Below are positions 7,308 to 13,082 of a stretch of DNA of 13,082 bases, in pieces. The stretch covers positions 1 through 13,082 of the forward strand of contig JAEZGQ010000149.1 of NCBI GenBank assembly GCA_023416895.1. The letters run 5' to 3'. The notes under the pieces were generated by a model that was given only the letters and a program-made list of their open reading frames with translations, was not told the origin of the DNA and did no database searches. The first letter of the stretch is position 1. Every line of letters begins with the position of its first letter. The translations under genes and the position numbers were made by a program. Source of the DNA: Bacillota bacterium. GTDB taxonomy: Bacteria > Bacillota > Clostridia > Christensenellales > CAG-138.

Positions 7308-7370
7308 ATGTGCGGCGGGCTTGCATTTACCAAGGAGGAAAACCCGTGTATATCATTGCTCGCCGCACAT
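7308..7370. repeat. Long inverted repeat in the padR leader
   Basis: 13-base arms (7308-7320 and 7358-7370) with one mismatched position (G-T on plus, C-A on minus) enclose 37 bases. From the predicted start near 7382 the repeat lies inside the padR 5' leader (about 110 bases), where it could fold into a large hairpin. The enclosed part holds CCTCCTT in the mRNA sense, which can pair with the GGAGG of the padR ribosome site. Confidence 0.5.
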
Positions 7371-7385
7371 CATTGCCTTACATGT

Positions 7386-7408
7386 AATACTATATTTCAT
7401 ATAATATT
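7386..7408. promoter_or_regulatory. Candidate PadR operator (AT-rich dyad)
   Basis: Imperfect palindrome AATACTATAT-TTC-ATATAATATT with 9 of 10 positions symmetric. It covers the whole -10 box and half of the -35/-10 spacer of the padR promoter. A second perfect 10-base palindrome, TTACATGTAA (7378-7387), lies at the likely transcription start and contains the ACAT/ATGT half-sites known from PadR operators. Binding is inferred from position and symmetry. Confidence 0.5.
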
Positions 7409-7417
7409 GCTTGTCAA
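7389..7417 (-). promoter_or_regulatory. Promoter of the padR operon
   Basis: On the minus strand TTGACA (7412-7417) and TATAGT (7389-7394) are 17 bases apart: a perfect -35 and a 5/6 -10 at ideal spacing. Predicted start is near 7382, giving a leader of about 110 bases before the padR ATG. Confidence 0.78.
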
Positions 7418-7451
7418 CCCCATTTTATCGCTTTTTCAAAAATATTTTTTG

Positions 7452-7460
7452 TGGTACAAT
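7452..7460 (+). promoter_or_regulatory. Extended -10 promoter for the thymidylate-kinase-family gene
   Basis: TGGTACAAT fits the extended -10 form TGnTATAAT with one change, and resembles the hflX promoter. A poor -35 (TTTTCA, 7433-7438) is 16 bases upstream. The start near 7467 rules out the GTG at 7451 as the gene start. The roughly 70-base leader holds one small hairpin (7495-7499 with 7512-7516). Confidence 0.55.
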
Positions 7461-7537
7461 GGGCGTGGAAGATCCTCATCTCAAATTTGGCCAACCCGCG
7501 CATTATCGCTTGCGGGCGCTTCAAAAAGGACAGTTTC

Positions 7538-8215
7538 GTGAGAAAAACAAAGATCATCTCCATTGAAGGCATCGACGGAAGCGGCAAGGGCTCGCAGTTT
7601 GCGCTTTTGTACGAAGCGCTTCAATCGCGCGGCTACAGCGTGCAAAAACGGGATTACCCGCGTTACGAAAGCTTTTTCGGCGCGCAGGTAGGAAAACTCC
7701 TTTCCGGCGAGGGTGGCGTGCGTGCCGACACGGTGGATGGCAAGAGCATGGCGCTTTGGTTTGCGCTCGACCGCTGGGAGAGCTTTCGCGATTATCGCGA
7801 CGGCGAAGCGCAGTTTCTTCTTTTGAACCGCTTTGTGCTTTCCAACGCCGTTTACCAGAGCATTCGCGACATCGATCTTGACAAGCCCGACATTGTGGAT
7901 TGGGTCTTTGACTTGGAGTACAACCACTTTGGGCTTCCCCGTCCGGATGTGACGCTGCTTTTTGACGTAAGCTCGGCACGGGCCGAGGAAAACGTGAAAA
8001 AGAAGGGGTTTCGCGGCTACGTGGGCGATGGAGCGGACGTTTACGAGCAATCGAGCGGCATACAGGAGCGCGCGCGCAAAAAATACCTCGAGTGCGCAAA
8101 GCGGTTTGAAGAGATTGCCGTGATACCATGCATGAAAGACGGCATACTTTTAAGCCCCCCTGAAATTTGCTCACGGGCGCTCGATGAGCTTCAAGCAAGA
8201 AACATTCTGCCGTAA
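7538..8215 (+). CDS. Thymidylate kinase family protein (dTMP kinase or related deoxynucleotide kinase)
   Basis: 225 residues, close to the usual dTMP kinase length. The P-loop is IEGIDGSGKGSQ (9-20); the phosphate-acceptor side shows DYPRY (39-43) and GKLLSGEGG (52-60), then FALDRWESF (75-83), as in the Mycobacterium-type enzymes. The normally invariant Asp-Arg-Tyr/His motif reads Asn97-Arg98-Phe99 here, followed by the expected SNAVYQ. A flexible LID with Lys/Arg (about 154-170) and a C-terminal helix follow. It would phosphorylate dTMP (or another deoxynucleotide) with ATP in the cytosol; the Asn in place of Asp makes specificity or activity uncertain. Start chosen at GTG 7538 because AAAGGA lies 7 bases upstream and a promoter -10 covers the earlier start. 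It is monocistronic, divergent from padR. Confidence 0.85.
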   Translation: MRKTKIISIEGIDGSGKGSQFALLYEALQSRGYSVQKRDYPRYESFFGAQVGKLLSGEGGVRADTVDGKSMALWFALDRWESFRDYRDGEAQFLLLNRFVLSNAVYQSIRDIDLDKPDIVDWVFDLEYNHFGLPRPDVTLLFDVSSARAEENVKKKGFRGYVGDGADVYEQSSGIQERARKKYLECAKRFEEIAVIPCMKDGILLSPPEICSRALDELQARNILP

Positions 8216-8240
8216 AAAACCAGGAAATTTCAGTGGACAT

Positions 8241-8278
8241 TAAAACCGCCCCCGCGATGATTCGCAGGGGCGGTTTTA
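8241..8278. terminator. Bidirectional terminator between the kinase gene and pfp
   Basis: A perfect 12-bp stem (8241-8252 with 8267-8278) with an inner 4-bp stem (8254-8257 with 8262-8265). The arms end in TTTTA on both strands, so it can stop the rightward kinase transcript and the leftward pfp transcript. The T-run is short on each side. Confidence 0.8.
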
Positions 8279-8291
8279 CAATACAAAATTC

Positions 8292-9542
8292 TTATTTCGC
8301 CTTTATCTTTTTAAGCTTGGCAAAACGCGGCACGCCGTTTTGGTACACGGGTTTGGCTTCGCCTTCAATCAACGGAAGCACATAGCTGATGAATTCCTCG
8401 GTTACGCCGTTGCCTTGGGCATTGATCATGCTATCGGGCACCTTCTTTTCGGTGTTGGCAACCTCCGCAAGATCGATGAGCTTGATGCCGCAAACATACT
8501 TGCCGTTTTCGTCGTAGCTGCGTTCAAAGCCCACCATTTTGTCGGTGATGCCGTTCACGGCGTTTTCCACGGCGGCTTTGCCCGCGAGGAAGGACTCGTT
8601 CACGTCGGTTGCGGAAGCGCTGTGCGCGGCGCAGCGCTGCATGAGCGAAAACTCGATGGGGCGCACCTTTACGTTGAGCTTTTCCTTTACTTTGTCGGCG
8701 AGGAAAGAAGCAAGACCGCCGAGCTGCTTATGGCCAAACGCATCCACCGCAGCGTTCGCGTTGGCGGCTTCGACGATGAGCGTGCCGTTTTCGTCATGCG
8801 TGCCCTCGGAAACGGCCACGAGGCAGTTGCCGTTCTTTTTATAAACCTTTTCAACATCCGCAAGGAAACGGTCTACATCAAACACGCGCTCCGGCAGGTA
8901 AATAAGATCCGGCCCCATGCCGAAATGCGACGCGACACCCGCAGCGGCGGTGAGCCAGCCCGCGTGGCGGCCCATGCACTCGAGCACGCACACCATACCC
9001 TTGTCGTATACACGCGCATCCAGATAAAGCTCCATGCAGGTGGTTGCGATATATTTCGCGGCGGACGCGAAGCCCGGGCAGTGATCGGTACCGTAAAGAT
9101 CATTGTCGATGGTTTTGGGAACGCCCATGATGCGGCACTCGTAACCGGCCTGCTGCATGTACTTGGAGATTTTGTTGCAGGTATCCATGGAATCGTTGCC
9201 GCCGTTGTAGAAGAAATAGCGGACGTCGTATTTTTTGAAGATCTCGAGGATGCGCTTATAGTCGCTGTCGTCCACAGAGCTATCCTTGAGCTTGTAGCGG
9301 CAGGAGCCCAGCGCCGAGGAGGGCGTGTTCAAAAGCAGGGCAAGCTCTTTTTCATCTTCTTCGCCCATGTCGTAGAGTACGTCGTCGAGTACGCCGCGGA
9401 TACCGTGCGCCGCGCCATAAACACGCGTGATATCGGGGCATTCGAGCGCGGTTTTGATCACGCCGTACGCGCTTGCGTTGATAACCGAGGTGGGGCCGCC
9501 GGACTGGCCAATGATGCATGCACCTTTGAGCTGTTTTGCCAT
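8292..9542 (-). CDS. pfp: Pyrophosphate-dependent 6-phosphofructokinase
   Basis: 416 residues of the phosphofructokinase family. Motifs: IIGQSGGPTSVIN (10-22, phosphate loop), GGNDSMDT (114-121), PKTIDNDLYGTDHCPGF (142-158) and MGRHAGW (190-196). An acidic residue after GGN (Asp117, equivalent to Gly104 of the E. coli ATP enzyme) and Lys143 before TIDND mark use of pyrophosphate rather than ATP. The reaction, fructose 6-phosphate plus PPi to fructose 1,6-bisphosphate plus Pi, is reversible and serves both glycolysis and gluconeogenesis in anaerobes. Asn116 stands where most family members have Asp103; I recall GGNDS from clostridial relatives. ATG 9542 has GGAGG 8 bases upstream, preferred over an ATG 15 bases earlier inside that site. 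It has its own promoter and a leader of about 145 bases. Confidence 0.93.
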   Translation of the reverse strand: MAKQLKGACIIGQSGGPTSVINASAYGVIKTALECPDITRVYGAAHGIRGVLDDVLYDMGEEDEKELALLLNTPSSALGSCRYKLKDSSVDDSDYKRILEIFKKYDVRYFFYNGGNDSMDTCNKISKYMQQAGYECRIMGVPKTIDNDLYGTDHCPGFASAAKYIATTCMELYLDARVYDKGMVCVLECMGRHAGWLTAAAGVASHFGMGPDLIYLPERVFDVDRFLADVEKVYKKNGNCLVAVSEGTHDENGTLIVEAANANAAVDAFGHKQLGGLASFLADKVKEKLNVKVRPIEFSLMQRCAAHSASATDVNESFLAGKAAVENAVNGITDKMVGFERSYDENGKYVCGIKLIDLAEVANTEKKVPDSMINAQGNGVTEEFISYVLPLIEGEAKPVYQNGVPRFAKLKKIKAK

Positions 9543-9671
9543 TTGTATATCCTCCATGGTTTTTCACCATTTTTTTGCGGAATGTATCCTATCTGTAGAC
9601 ACGAAGCGGACTATGGCTGACTCCGCGCATGTGCATTTGCCCGCAGGCGAAAATCGCACGCGCACAAAAAT

Positions 9672-9700
9672 ATATAATAGCGGATTCGCGGCTATTATAT
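9672..9700. repeat. Inverted repeat on the pfp promoter
   Basis: Perfect 10-base arms ATATAATAGC (9672-9681) and its complement (9691-9700) around 9 bases. One arm contains the whole -10 box of pfp and the repeat spans the predicted start near 9687, the position of a repressor operator. Each arm also reads as TATAAT on opposite strands. It does not match an operator I know. Confidence 0.5.
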
Positions 9701-9723
9701 CACGCACAGAAGCTCCCTGCCAG
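9694..9723 (-). promoter_or_regulatory. Promoter of pfp
   Basis: On the minus strand TGATATAAT (9694-9702) is a perfect extended -10; CTGGCA (9718-9723) is a 4/6 match to -35 with an 18-base spacer. The leader from about 9687 to 9543 contains a small hairpin (ATGGT/ACCAT) just before the ribosome site but no riboswitch class I recognise. The rest of the gap up to 9791 holds no further gene I can support. Confidence 0.6.
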
Positions 9724-9791
9724 TAACTACTTTTTCGGGGAAGCCGCGTTTCCATTGGTACCGCTTTTAGCTTACATACAAAAAACGCCTT

Positions 9792-10454
9792 TCATTCGCC
9801 CTTTTTTTGCGCGCTTTCGAGCGCGCGTTTCATAAGCCTTTTCCAAAGCGTCAAATCGGCACAAACGCCTGGGGCAAGCCCCTCCGCCTCGCGAAAGCGC
9901 ACAAGGGCGCGCTCGGTCACAGCATCGAACACGCCCGTGAGCGCGGCGCTGTAACCGCAGCACAAAAGCGCATCCTGCAAAACAAACACATGCACCCCGC
10001 TCATGCCGCGCGAAAGGTACGGGTAGCCGCGTGAAAGCCCGCACGGCGGTGCGGCGTAAACCTCGGCATGAATCCAAACCGGCGCGAGATAGCTTGGCTC
10101 CACATAGGAAAATTGCTCTGTTTCCGCAGCAAGCTGTCTTAGCCTTTCCCGCTCCTCGGATTCCATCCCCTGCCCCATGTGCAGCGCAAGCCCCGCGTAG
10201 TGTGCCGACTGACCCGCATGAAGCCCGCTTCCCACGCGTCGAAAGCCCGCGCCAACATACACGGGCGTATCGTTTGCTTCGCAAAATGCGTCGTATGCTT
10301 CAAGCAGGCGAAGGTCCGTCCATGCAAGGTCGGTATCGCTCTGCCCGAGGAACCCGCGCATGGCAATGCGCCCATGCGCGAGATACGGAAGCTCGGCACA
10401 AGCGAAACGCTCAAACTCCTTCGTGCTGTGATTGTACAAAAACAAAACCGTCAT
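9792..10454 (-). CDS. M15-like (D-Ala-D-Ala carboxypeptidase-type) protein with peptidoglycan-binding domain
   Basis: 220 residues. The N-terminal domain (about 1-135) follows the M15 metallopeptidase pattern seen in Clostridia, with a GFLGQSDTDLAWTDLR block (34-49), FRR (71-73), SAHYAGLALHMGQ (83-95), YVEP (117-120) and VWIHAEVY (126-133). In active M15 enzymes the second block reads S-x-H-x-x-G-x-A-x-D with His and Asp binding zinc; here the Asp is His92, so metal binding is altered or lost. His85 and His129 remain. Residues about 144-210 are a peptidoglycan-binding domain of the PF01471 type (GYPYLSRGMSGVHVFVLQDAL, then a GVFD turn and an LWKRLM end). No signal peptide is visible. ATG 10454 lies inside a hairpin and lacks a clear ribosome site, but the following residues match the family's start as I recall it. 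Role in cell-wall or spore peptidoglycan binding is inference. Confidence 0.82.
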   Translation of the reverse strand: MTVLFLYNHSTKEFERFACAELPYLAHGRIAMRGFLGQSDTDLAWTDLRLLEAYDAFCEANDTPVYVGAGFRRVGSGLHAGQSAHYAGLALHMGQGMESEERERLRQLAAETEQFSYVEPSYLAPVWIHAEVYAAPPCGLSRGYPYLSRGMSGVHVFVLQDALLCCGYSAALTGVFDAVTERALVRFREAEGLAPGVCADLTLWKRLMKRALESAQKKGE

Positions 10455-10474
10455 ACATTAAAGTATGGCGGTTT
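10445..10474 (-). other. Hairpin spanning the start codon of the M15-like gene
   Basis: 12-base arms (10445-10456 and 10463-10474, one T-G pair on the plus strand) around a 6-base loop. Read on the minus strand the hairpin is followed by TGTTTTTG, like a terminator, and the ATG at 10452-10454 is in its 3' arm. It could stop read-through from the methyltransferase gene, block translation initiation, or both. Confidence 0.45.
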
Positions 10475-10489
10475 CTTAAGTTGGTTCGG

Positions 10490-10518
10490 AAAAACGCGAG
10501 CAAAACGCACGCGTTTTT
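10490..10518 (-). terminator. Probable terminator of the hydrogenase-methyltransferase unit
   Basis: On the minus strand a 9-bp stem (10510-10518 with 10490-10498) and an 11-base loop, with a T-run forming the stem's 3' end. A smaller CGGG/CCCG stem followed by TTTTT lies at 10537-10552, closer to the methyltransferase stop, and may act as well. Confidence 0.55.
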
Positions 10519-10580
10519 AGCATGGTTTTTGCTTTTAAAAACGGGCTTCCCGCCTTGCAAAAAATGCCGGGCAATCGCCG

Positions 10581-11744
10581 CTATTCCCCAAAAAGCTCCT
10601 CATGCAGACGCTTTTCAAGCAATGCGTGAAGCGTTTGGCTCGCATGGAATTCCGCCATAAGCGCTTCCGCTTCCATAAGGGCGTTTTTCTTTGCAGCAAG
10701 CGGAAGGTTCGCCTTTTTGGCGCGTAGCAGCAAGTTTTTTGGCGTATGCGAAAGATCCACAAACTCCAACACTTGCGTTTTATAGCCGCAGGCAGTCAGA
10801 AGGTTGGCACGGATGGCGTCCGTAAAAAGTGCCGCGGCGCGCTCCTTGATGATGCCGTAGCGCGTAAGAATGGGAAGGTTTTCCGTTTTCAGTTGTGTAT
10901 TGAGCTCATGCTGGCAGCACGGCACCGAAAAAATATGCTCCGCGCCCCAGTTTACGGCGTTATACAGCGCATGGTCGGTGGCGGTGTCGCAGGCATGCAG
11001 CGTTACCACCATATCGATTTGGCCTTCAGGCTGGTAGCCGCGAATGTCTCCTAGCGCGAAATGCAAGCTTTGGTAGCCGAATTTTTCTGTGGCGCGGTTA
11101 CAGGCATCGATCACGTCTTTTTTTAAATCAAGCCCCGTCATTTCGACCTGAAAACCCTTGATTGCCGTGAAATAATGGTACAAAACGAAGGTCAAATACG
11201 ACTTGCCGCAGCCGAAATCCACAACGCGAAGCGGCTTTTTCGCTTCGTACGCCCCAAGCGCGTCATCCACAATCTCCAAGAAACGGTTGATCTGGCGAAA
11301 CTTGTCGTACATCGCCTTTACGATGCGCCCGTCCGGCGTAAGCACGCCAATTTCTACAAGCGGCCCAACCGGCAAGCCCTCTTTGAGCAGGTATTCCTTT
11401 TCGCGGTTGTGCGCATTTTCTTTTTTGGGTGCCGAATCGGCGGCGGTTTTGGTGTAAAACGCCTTGCCTTTTTTGCTCAGGCGCACCATGTGCTCGTACT
11501 TTTCATCCCAGCCGTTGTACTGGCGGTACGCAGTGCCCATGAGCTTTTTTACGAGCGCTTTCGCGCCTTCCTCGTCAAGGTTTTCGTGAAACGCTTGTGC
11601 GCCAACCCTACGCTCGGCTTGAAAGCCGTTTCCCTTGCGGCTCAGCACAAGTTTCTCGACGCCTTTTTCAACGGGCGCACTCAAAACGACCTTATACGTT
11701 TCTTTTGTGAAGGCCGCCTCTAACGCGGCCCATAGCTCGTCCAT
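10581..11744 (-). CDS. SAM-dependent methyltransferase (Methyltransf_32 type)
   Basis: 387 residues. The first 120 residues or so are a poorly conserved N-terminal region; the Rossmann methyltransferase core follows: VVDFGCGKSYLT (174-185, motif I, SAM binding), GLDLKKDVI (204-212), LGDI (231-234), VVTLHACDTATDHAL (246-260) and VPCCQHELN (274-282), ending in HTPKNLLLRA (333-342). The LHACDTATD and PCCQHE blocks are hallmarks of the PF13679 group. Members are mostly uncharacterised; RNA or protein substrates have been proposed, and I cannot tell which here. Start ATG 11744 follows AGGGGG at 5 bases; a GTG at 11759 overlapping the hydrogenase stop (GTGA) is an alternative. The short gap suggests cotranscription with the upstream hydrogenase-like gene; no functional link between the two is evident. 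Confidence 0.87.
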   Translation of the reverse strand: MDELWAALEAAFTKETYKVVLSAPVEKGVEKLVLSRKGNGFQAERRVGAQAFHENLDEEGAKALVKKLMGTAYRQYNGWDEKYEHMVRLSKKGKAFYTKTAADSAPKKENAHNREKEYLLKEGLPVGPLVEIGVLTPDGRIVKAMYDKFRQINRFLEIVDDALGAYEAKKPLRVVDFGCGKSYLTFVLYHYFTAIKGFQVEMTGLDLKKDVIDACNRATEKFGYQSLHFALGDIRGYQPEGQIDMVVTLHACDTATDHALYNAVNWGAEHIFSVPCCQHELNTQLKTENLPILTRYGIIKERAAALFTDAIRANLLTACGYKTQVLEFVDLSHTPKNLLLRAKKANLPLAAKKNALMEAEALMAEFHASQTLHALLEKRLHEELFGE

Positions 11745-11755
11745 GGCTCCCCCCC

Positions 11756-13012
11756 TCACTGCCGGAAGTCGCGCGTGAACATATCGCTGTGCTCCACAAG
11801 GCTTTCAAGGGTTTCAAAACCAAGCCGCTTCAAAAGCTCGACCACATAGGGGTTTTCGGCAGGCGTTTGGTACGCGGCTTTGTCGCCGTATTCGTACACG
11901 TTTTTGCGCCCCTCCTCTTTCGGGATCAAAACCTTGGGGCCGCCCACGCAGCCGCCCACGCAGCCCATGCCCTCGATAAAGTTCGCGGAGATTTTACCTT
12001 CCTTAAGGTCGCTGAGCATCGCCTTGCACGCAACTACACCGTCGGCCTGCATAGCGCGCACTGCAATGGTACGATCGGGATTGATGCGCTTCACGGTTTT
12101 TTGCACGGCCTCGCTCACGCCGCCGGTGGTGGCGTAAATCCTGCCCGCGCGGGAGGAGTGGTCACGCTCATCCTCACTCATTTTTGCGGGGTCGATGCGC
12201 GCCGCGTTGAATACGTCGCGAATTTCATGGAAGGTAAGCACATAATCCACTGCATCGGCAATGTCCTTTTCGCGCGCCTCCGCCTTTTTTGCCATGCACG
12301 GGCCGATGAACACGGTAATCGCGTCCGGATGCAGCGTTTTTATGGCGCGGCCACATGCCACCATGGGCGATACCGCCGCGGGCACATGTGGCATCAGCTC
12401 GTGATACACCTTGCGGATCATGGCAATCCACATAGGGCAGCAACAGCTTGTAAGCTGGTAATCCTTTTCGGTGACGATGTTTCTATCGAACTCAATCGCT
12501 TCCTTGAGCGTAAGGATGTCCGCAAACAGAGCAACCTCGACCATGCCGGTAAAGCCCAGCCGCTTGAATGCCGCGCGAAGCTTGCCGGGGGTAACCTCCT
12601 CGGTAAACTGGTTGATAAACGCCGGAGCGATTAAGGCGTATACGGGCGCACGAGCGCTGTGGATGGCCTCAAGCGCAGGAAGAATGTCCCTGCTCTCGGT
12701 AAGTTTTTTGCAAGCGCATGCGTCGATGCAATCCCCACATCCCACGCAGCGCATCGGGTCGATGCTTACAGCACCCTTTTCATCGCGAAAGATCGCGTCG
12801 AAAAGGCACCTTACGGCGCAGGGCGGGTTTTCTTCCTTGCCGCAAAGGCAATCGCCCGTGCGAAGCACCACAGGGTGCCCTTTCGGGTTTAAAAGACAGT
12901 CGAGATGATGCGGGTCGAACTCGTCCGCCTTGAGCGCACTTACTTCACCTTCTATACGGTTTTGCGCCGAAGCGCTTAAAAGCCTTTCGTAAAGTTCCTG
13001 AAATGTAACCAT
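11756..13012 (-). CDS. [FeFe]-hydrogenase-like iron-sulfur protein (non-group A)
   Basis: 418 residues. An N-terminal two-cluster ferredoxin region has CLC-x7-C-x3-C (Cys55, 57, 65, 69) and CVGCGDCIDACAC (Cys89, 92, 95, 99, 101). The H-cluster domain carries L1 TSCCCPMW (188-195), L2 GPCMAKKAE (237-245) and L3 EGMGCVGGCVGG (347-358), so cysteine ligands for the [4Fe-4S]-[2Fe] centre are all present. L1 has three consecutive cysteines where group A enzymes read TSCCPGW, and L2 begins GPC rather than MPC; both fit the less studied groups B to D. Group A-type hydrogenases move electrons between ferredoxin and protons; here H2 metabolism or a sensory role are both possible. No membrane segment, no fused NADH module. 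ATG 13012 has GGGGAGG 6 bases upstream and a promoter at 13040-13068; first gene of its unit. Confidence 0.92.
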   Translation of the reverse strand: MVTFQELYERLLSASAQNRIEGEVSALKADEFDPHHLDCLLNPKGHPVVLRTGDCLCGKEENPPCAVRCLFDAIFRDEKGAVSIDPMRCVGCGDCIDACACKKLTESRDILPALEAIHSARAPVYALIAPAFINQFTEEVTPGKLRAAFKRLGFTGMVEVALFADILTLKEAIEFDRNIVTEKDYQLTSCCCPMWIAMIRKVYHELMPHVPAAVSPMVACGRAIKTLHPDAITVFIGPCMAKKAEAREKDIADAVDYVLTFHEIRDVFNAARIDPAKMSEDERDHSSRAGRIYATTGGVSEAVQKTVKRINPDRTIAVRAMQADGVVACKAMLSDLKEGKISANFIEGMGCVGGCVGGPKVLIPKEEGRKNVYEYGDKAAYQTPAENPYVVELLKRLGFETLESLVEHSDMFTRDFRQ

Positions 13013-13039
13013 CGTTTGCCTCCCCTTGTTGCTGTGCCC

Positions 13040-13068
13040 ATTATAGCAAAATTTCTTAAAAATGCGAA
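13040..13068 (-). promoter_or_regulatory. Promoter of the hydrogenase-like gene
   Basis: On the minus strand TATAAT (13040-13045) is preceded by TTCGCA (13063-13068, 4/6 match to TTGACA) with a 17-base spacer. The leader is about 20 bases and ends in the strong ribosome site. Confidence 0.68.
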
Positions 13069-13082
13069 CACCCGGCAGAAGA

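Noticed and set aside
7346..7387. 13-codon plus-strand ORF with an AAGGAGG site
   Set aside because: Too short to call as a gene, and the rightward promoter lies downstream of it; kept only as part of the padR leader finding.
7451..7537. Earlier GTG start (7451) for the thymidylate-kinase-family gene
   Set aside because: The GTG overlaps the extended -10 promoter and the added residues have no family counterpart; GTG 7538 has a good ribosome site.
8340..9620. 426-residue plus-strand ORF opposite pfp
   Set aside because: An antisense shadow of a gene with full phosphofructokinase motifs; no promoter or ribosome site fits it.
9543..9791. Possible riboswitch or small RNA in the pfp leader and gap
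   Set aside because: Only short imperfect stems are present and none matches a riboswitch core I know; the promoter and inverted repeat are reported instead.
11789..12634. 281-residue plus-strand ORF opposite the hydrogenase-like gene
   Set aside because: His/Ala-rich antisense shadow of a gene whose H-cluster motifs are intact.

Overview
The window looks like chromosomal DNA of an anaerobic Clostridia-type Bacillota. The evidence is a long HflX of clostridial type, a PPi-type phosphofructokinase, a stand-alone [FeFe]-hydrogenase-like protein, a PadR/DUF1700-DUF4097 cassette, purine-rich Shine-Dalgarno sites (GGAGG/GGGAGGTGA) before most genes, and TATAAT-type promoters. I see no rRNA, tRNA, CRISPR array, insertion sequence or phage gene. 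The genus cannot be named from this sequence. Naming of families and comparison with relatives is from memory; no search was run.

Layout, left half. The plus strand carries the 3' end of a PQQ-like beta-propeller protein, a strong terminator, an alanine/glycine:cation symporter (AGCS family), then hflX with a small membrane-protein ORF right behind it, closed by a terminator. Facing them on the minus strand is a leftward block, in transcription order padR regulator, a 39-residue ORF, a DUF1700/DUF4097 protein, and an MFS transporter closed by its own terminator. The padR promoter (TTGACA-17-TATAGT) lies in an AT-rich dyad, as expected for autorepression.

Right half. Divergent from padR, a thymidylate-kinase-family gene runs rightward and ends at a bidirectional terminator shared with leftward pfp (PPi-phosphofructokinase). 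Further right, all on the minus strand, are an M15-like plus peptidoglycan-binding-domain protein, a SAM-dependent methyltransferase, and an [FeFe]-hydrogenase-like protein with its own TATAAT promoter. The hydrogenase and methyltransferase genes are only about 11 bases apart and probably form one transcript.

Most genes here are ordinary housekeeping or accessory functions. The observation most worth following is in HflX: its extra N-terminal region of about 180 residues holds a complete JAMM/MPN metalloprotease signature (Glu52, His95-x-His97, Ser105, Asp108), so a ribosome-acting GTPase may carry a metal-dependent protease or isopeptidase domain. Smaller points are the unannotated 39-residue ORF locked by overlaps between padR and the DUF1700/DUF4097 gene, a triple-cysteine L1 motif in the hydrogenase, lost acidic residues in the M15-like protein and the thymidylate kinase, and several inverted repeats placed on promoters or start codons.
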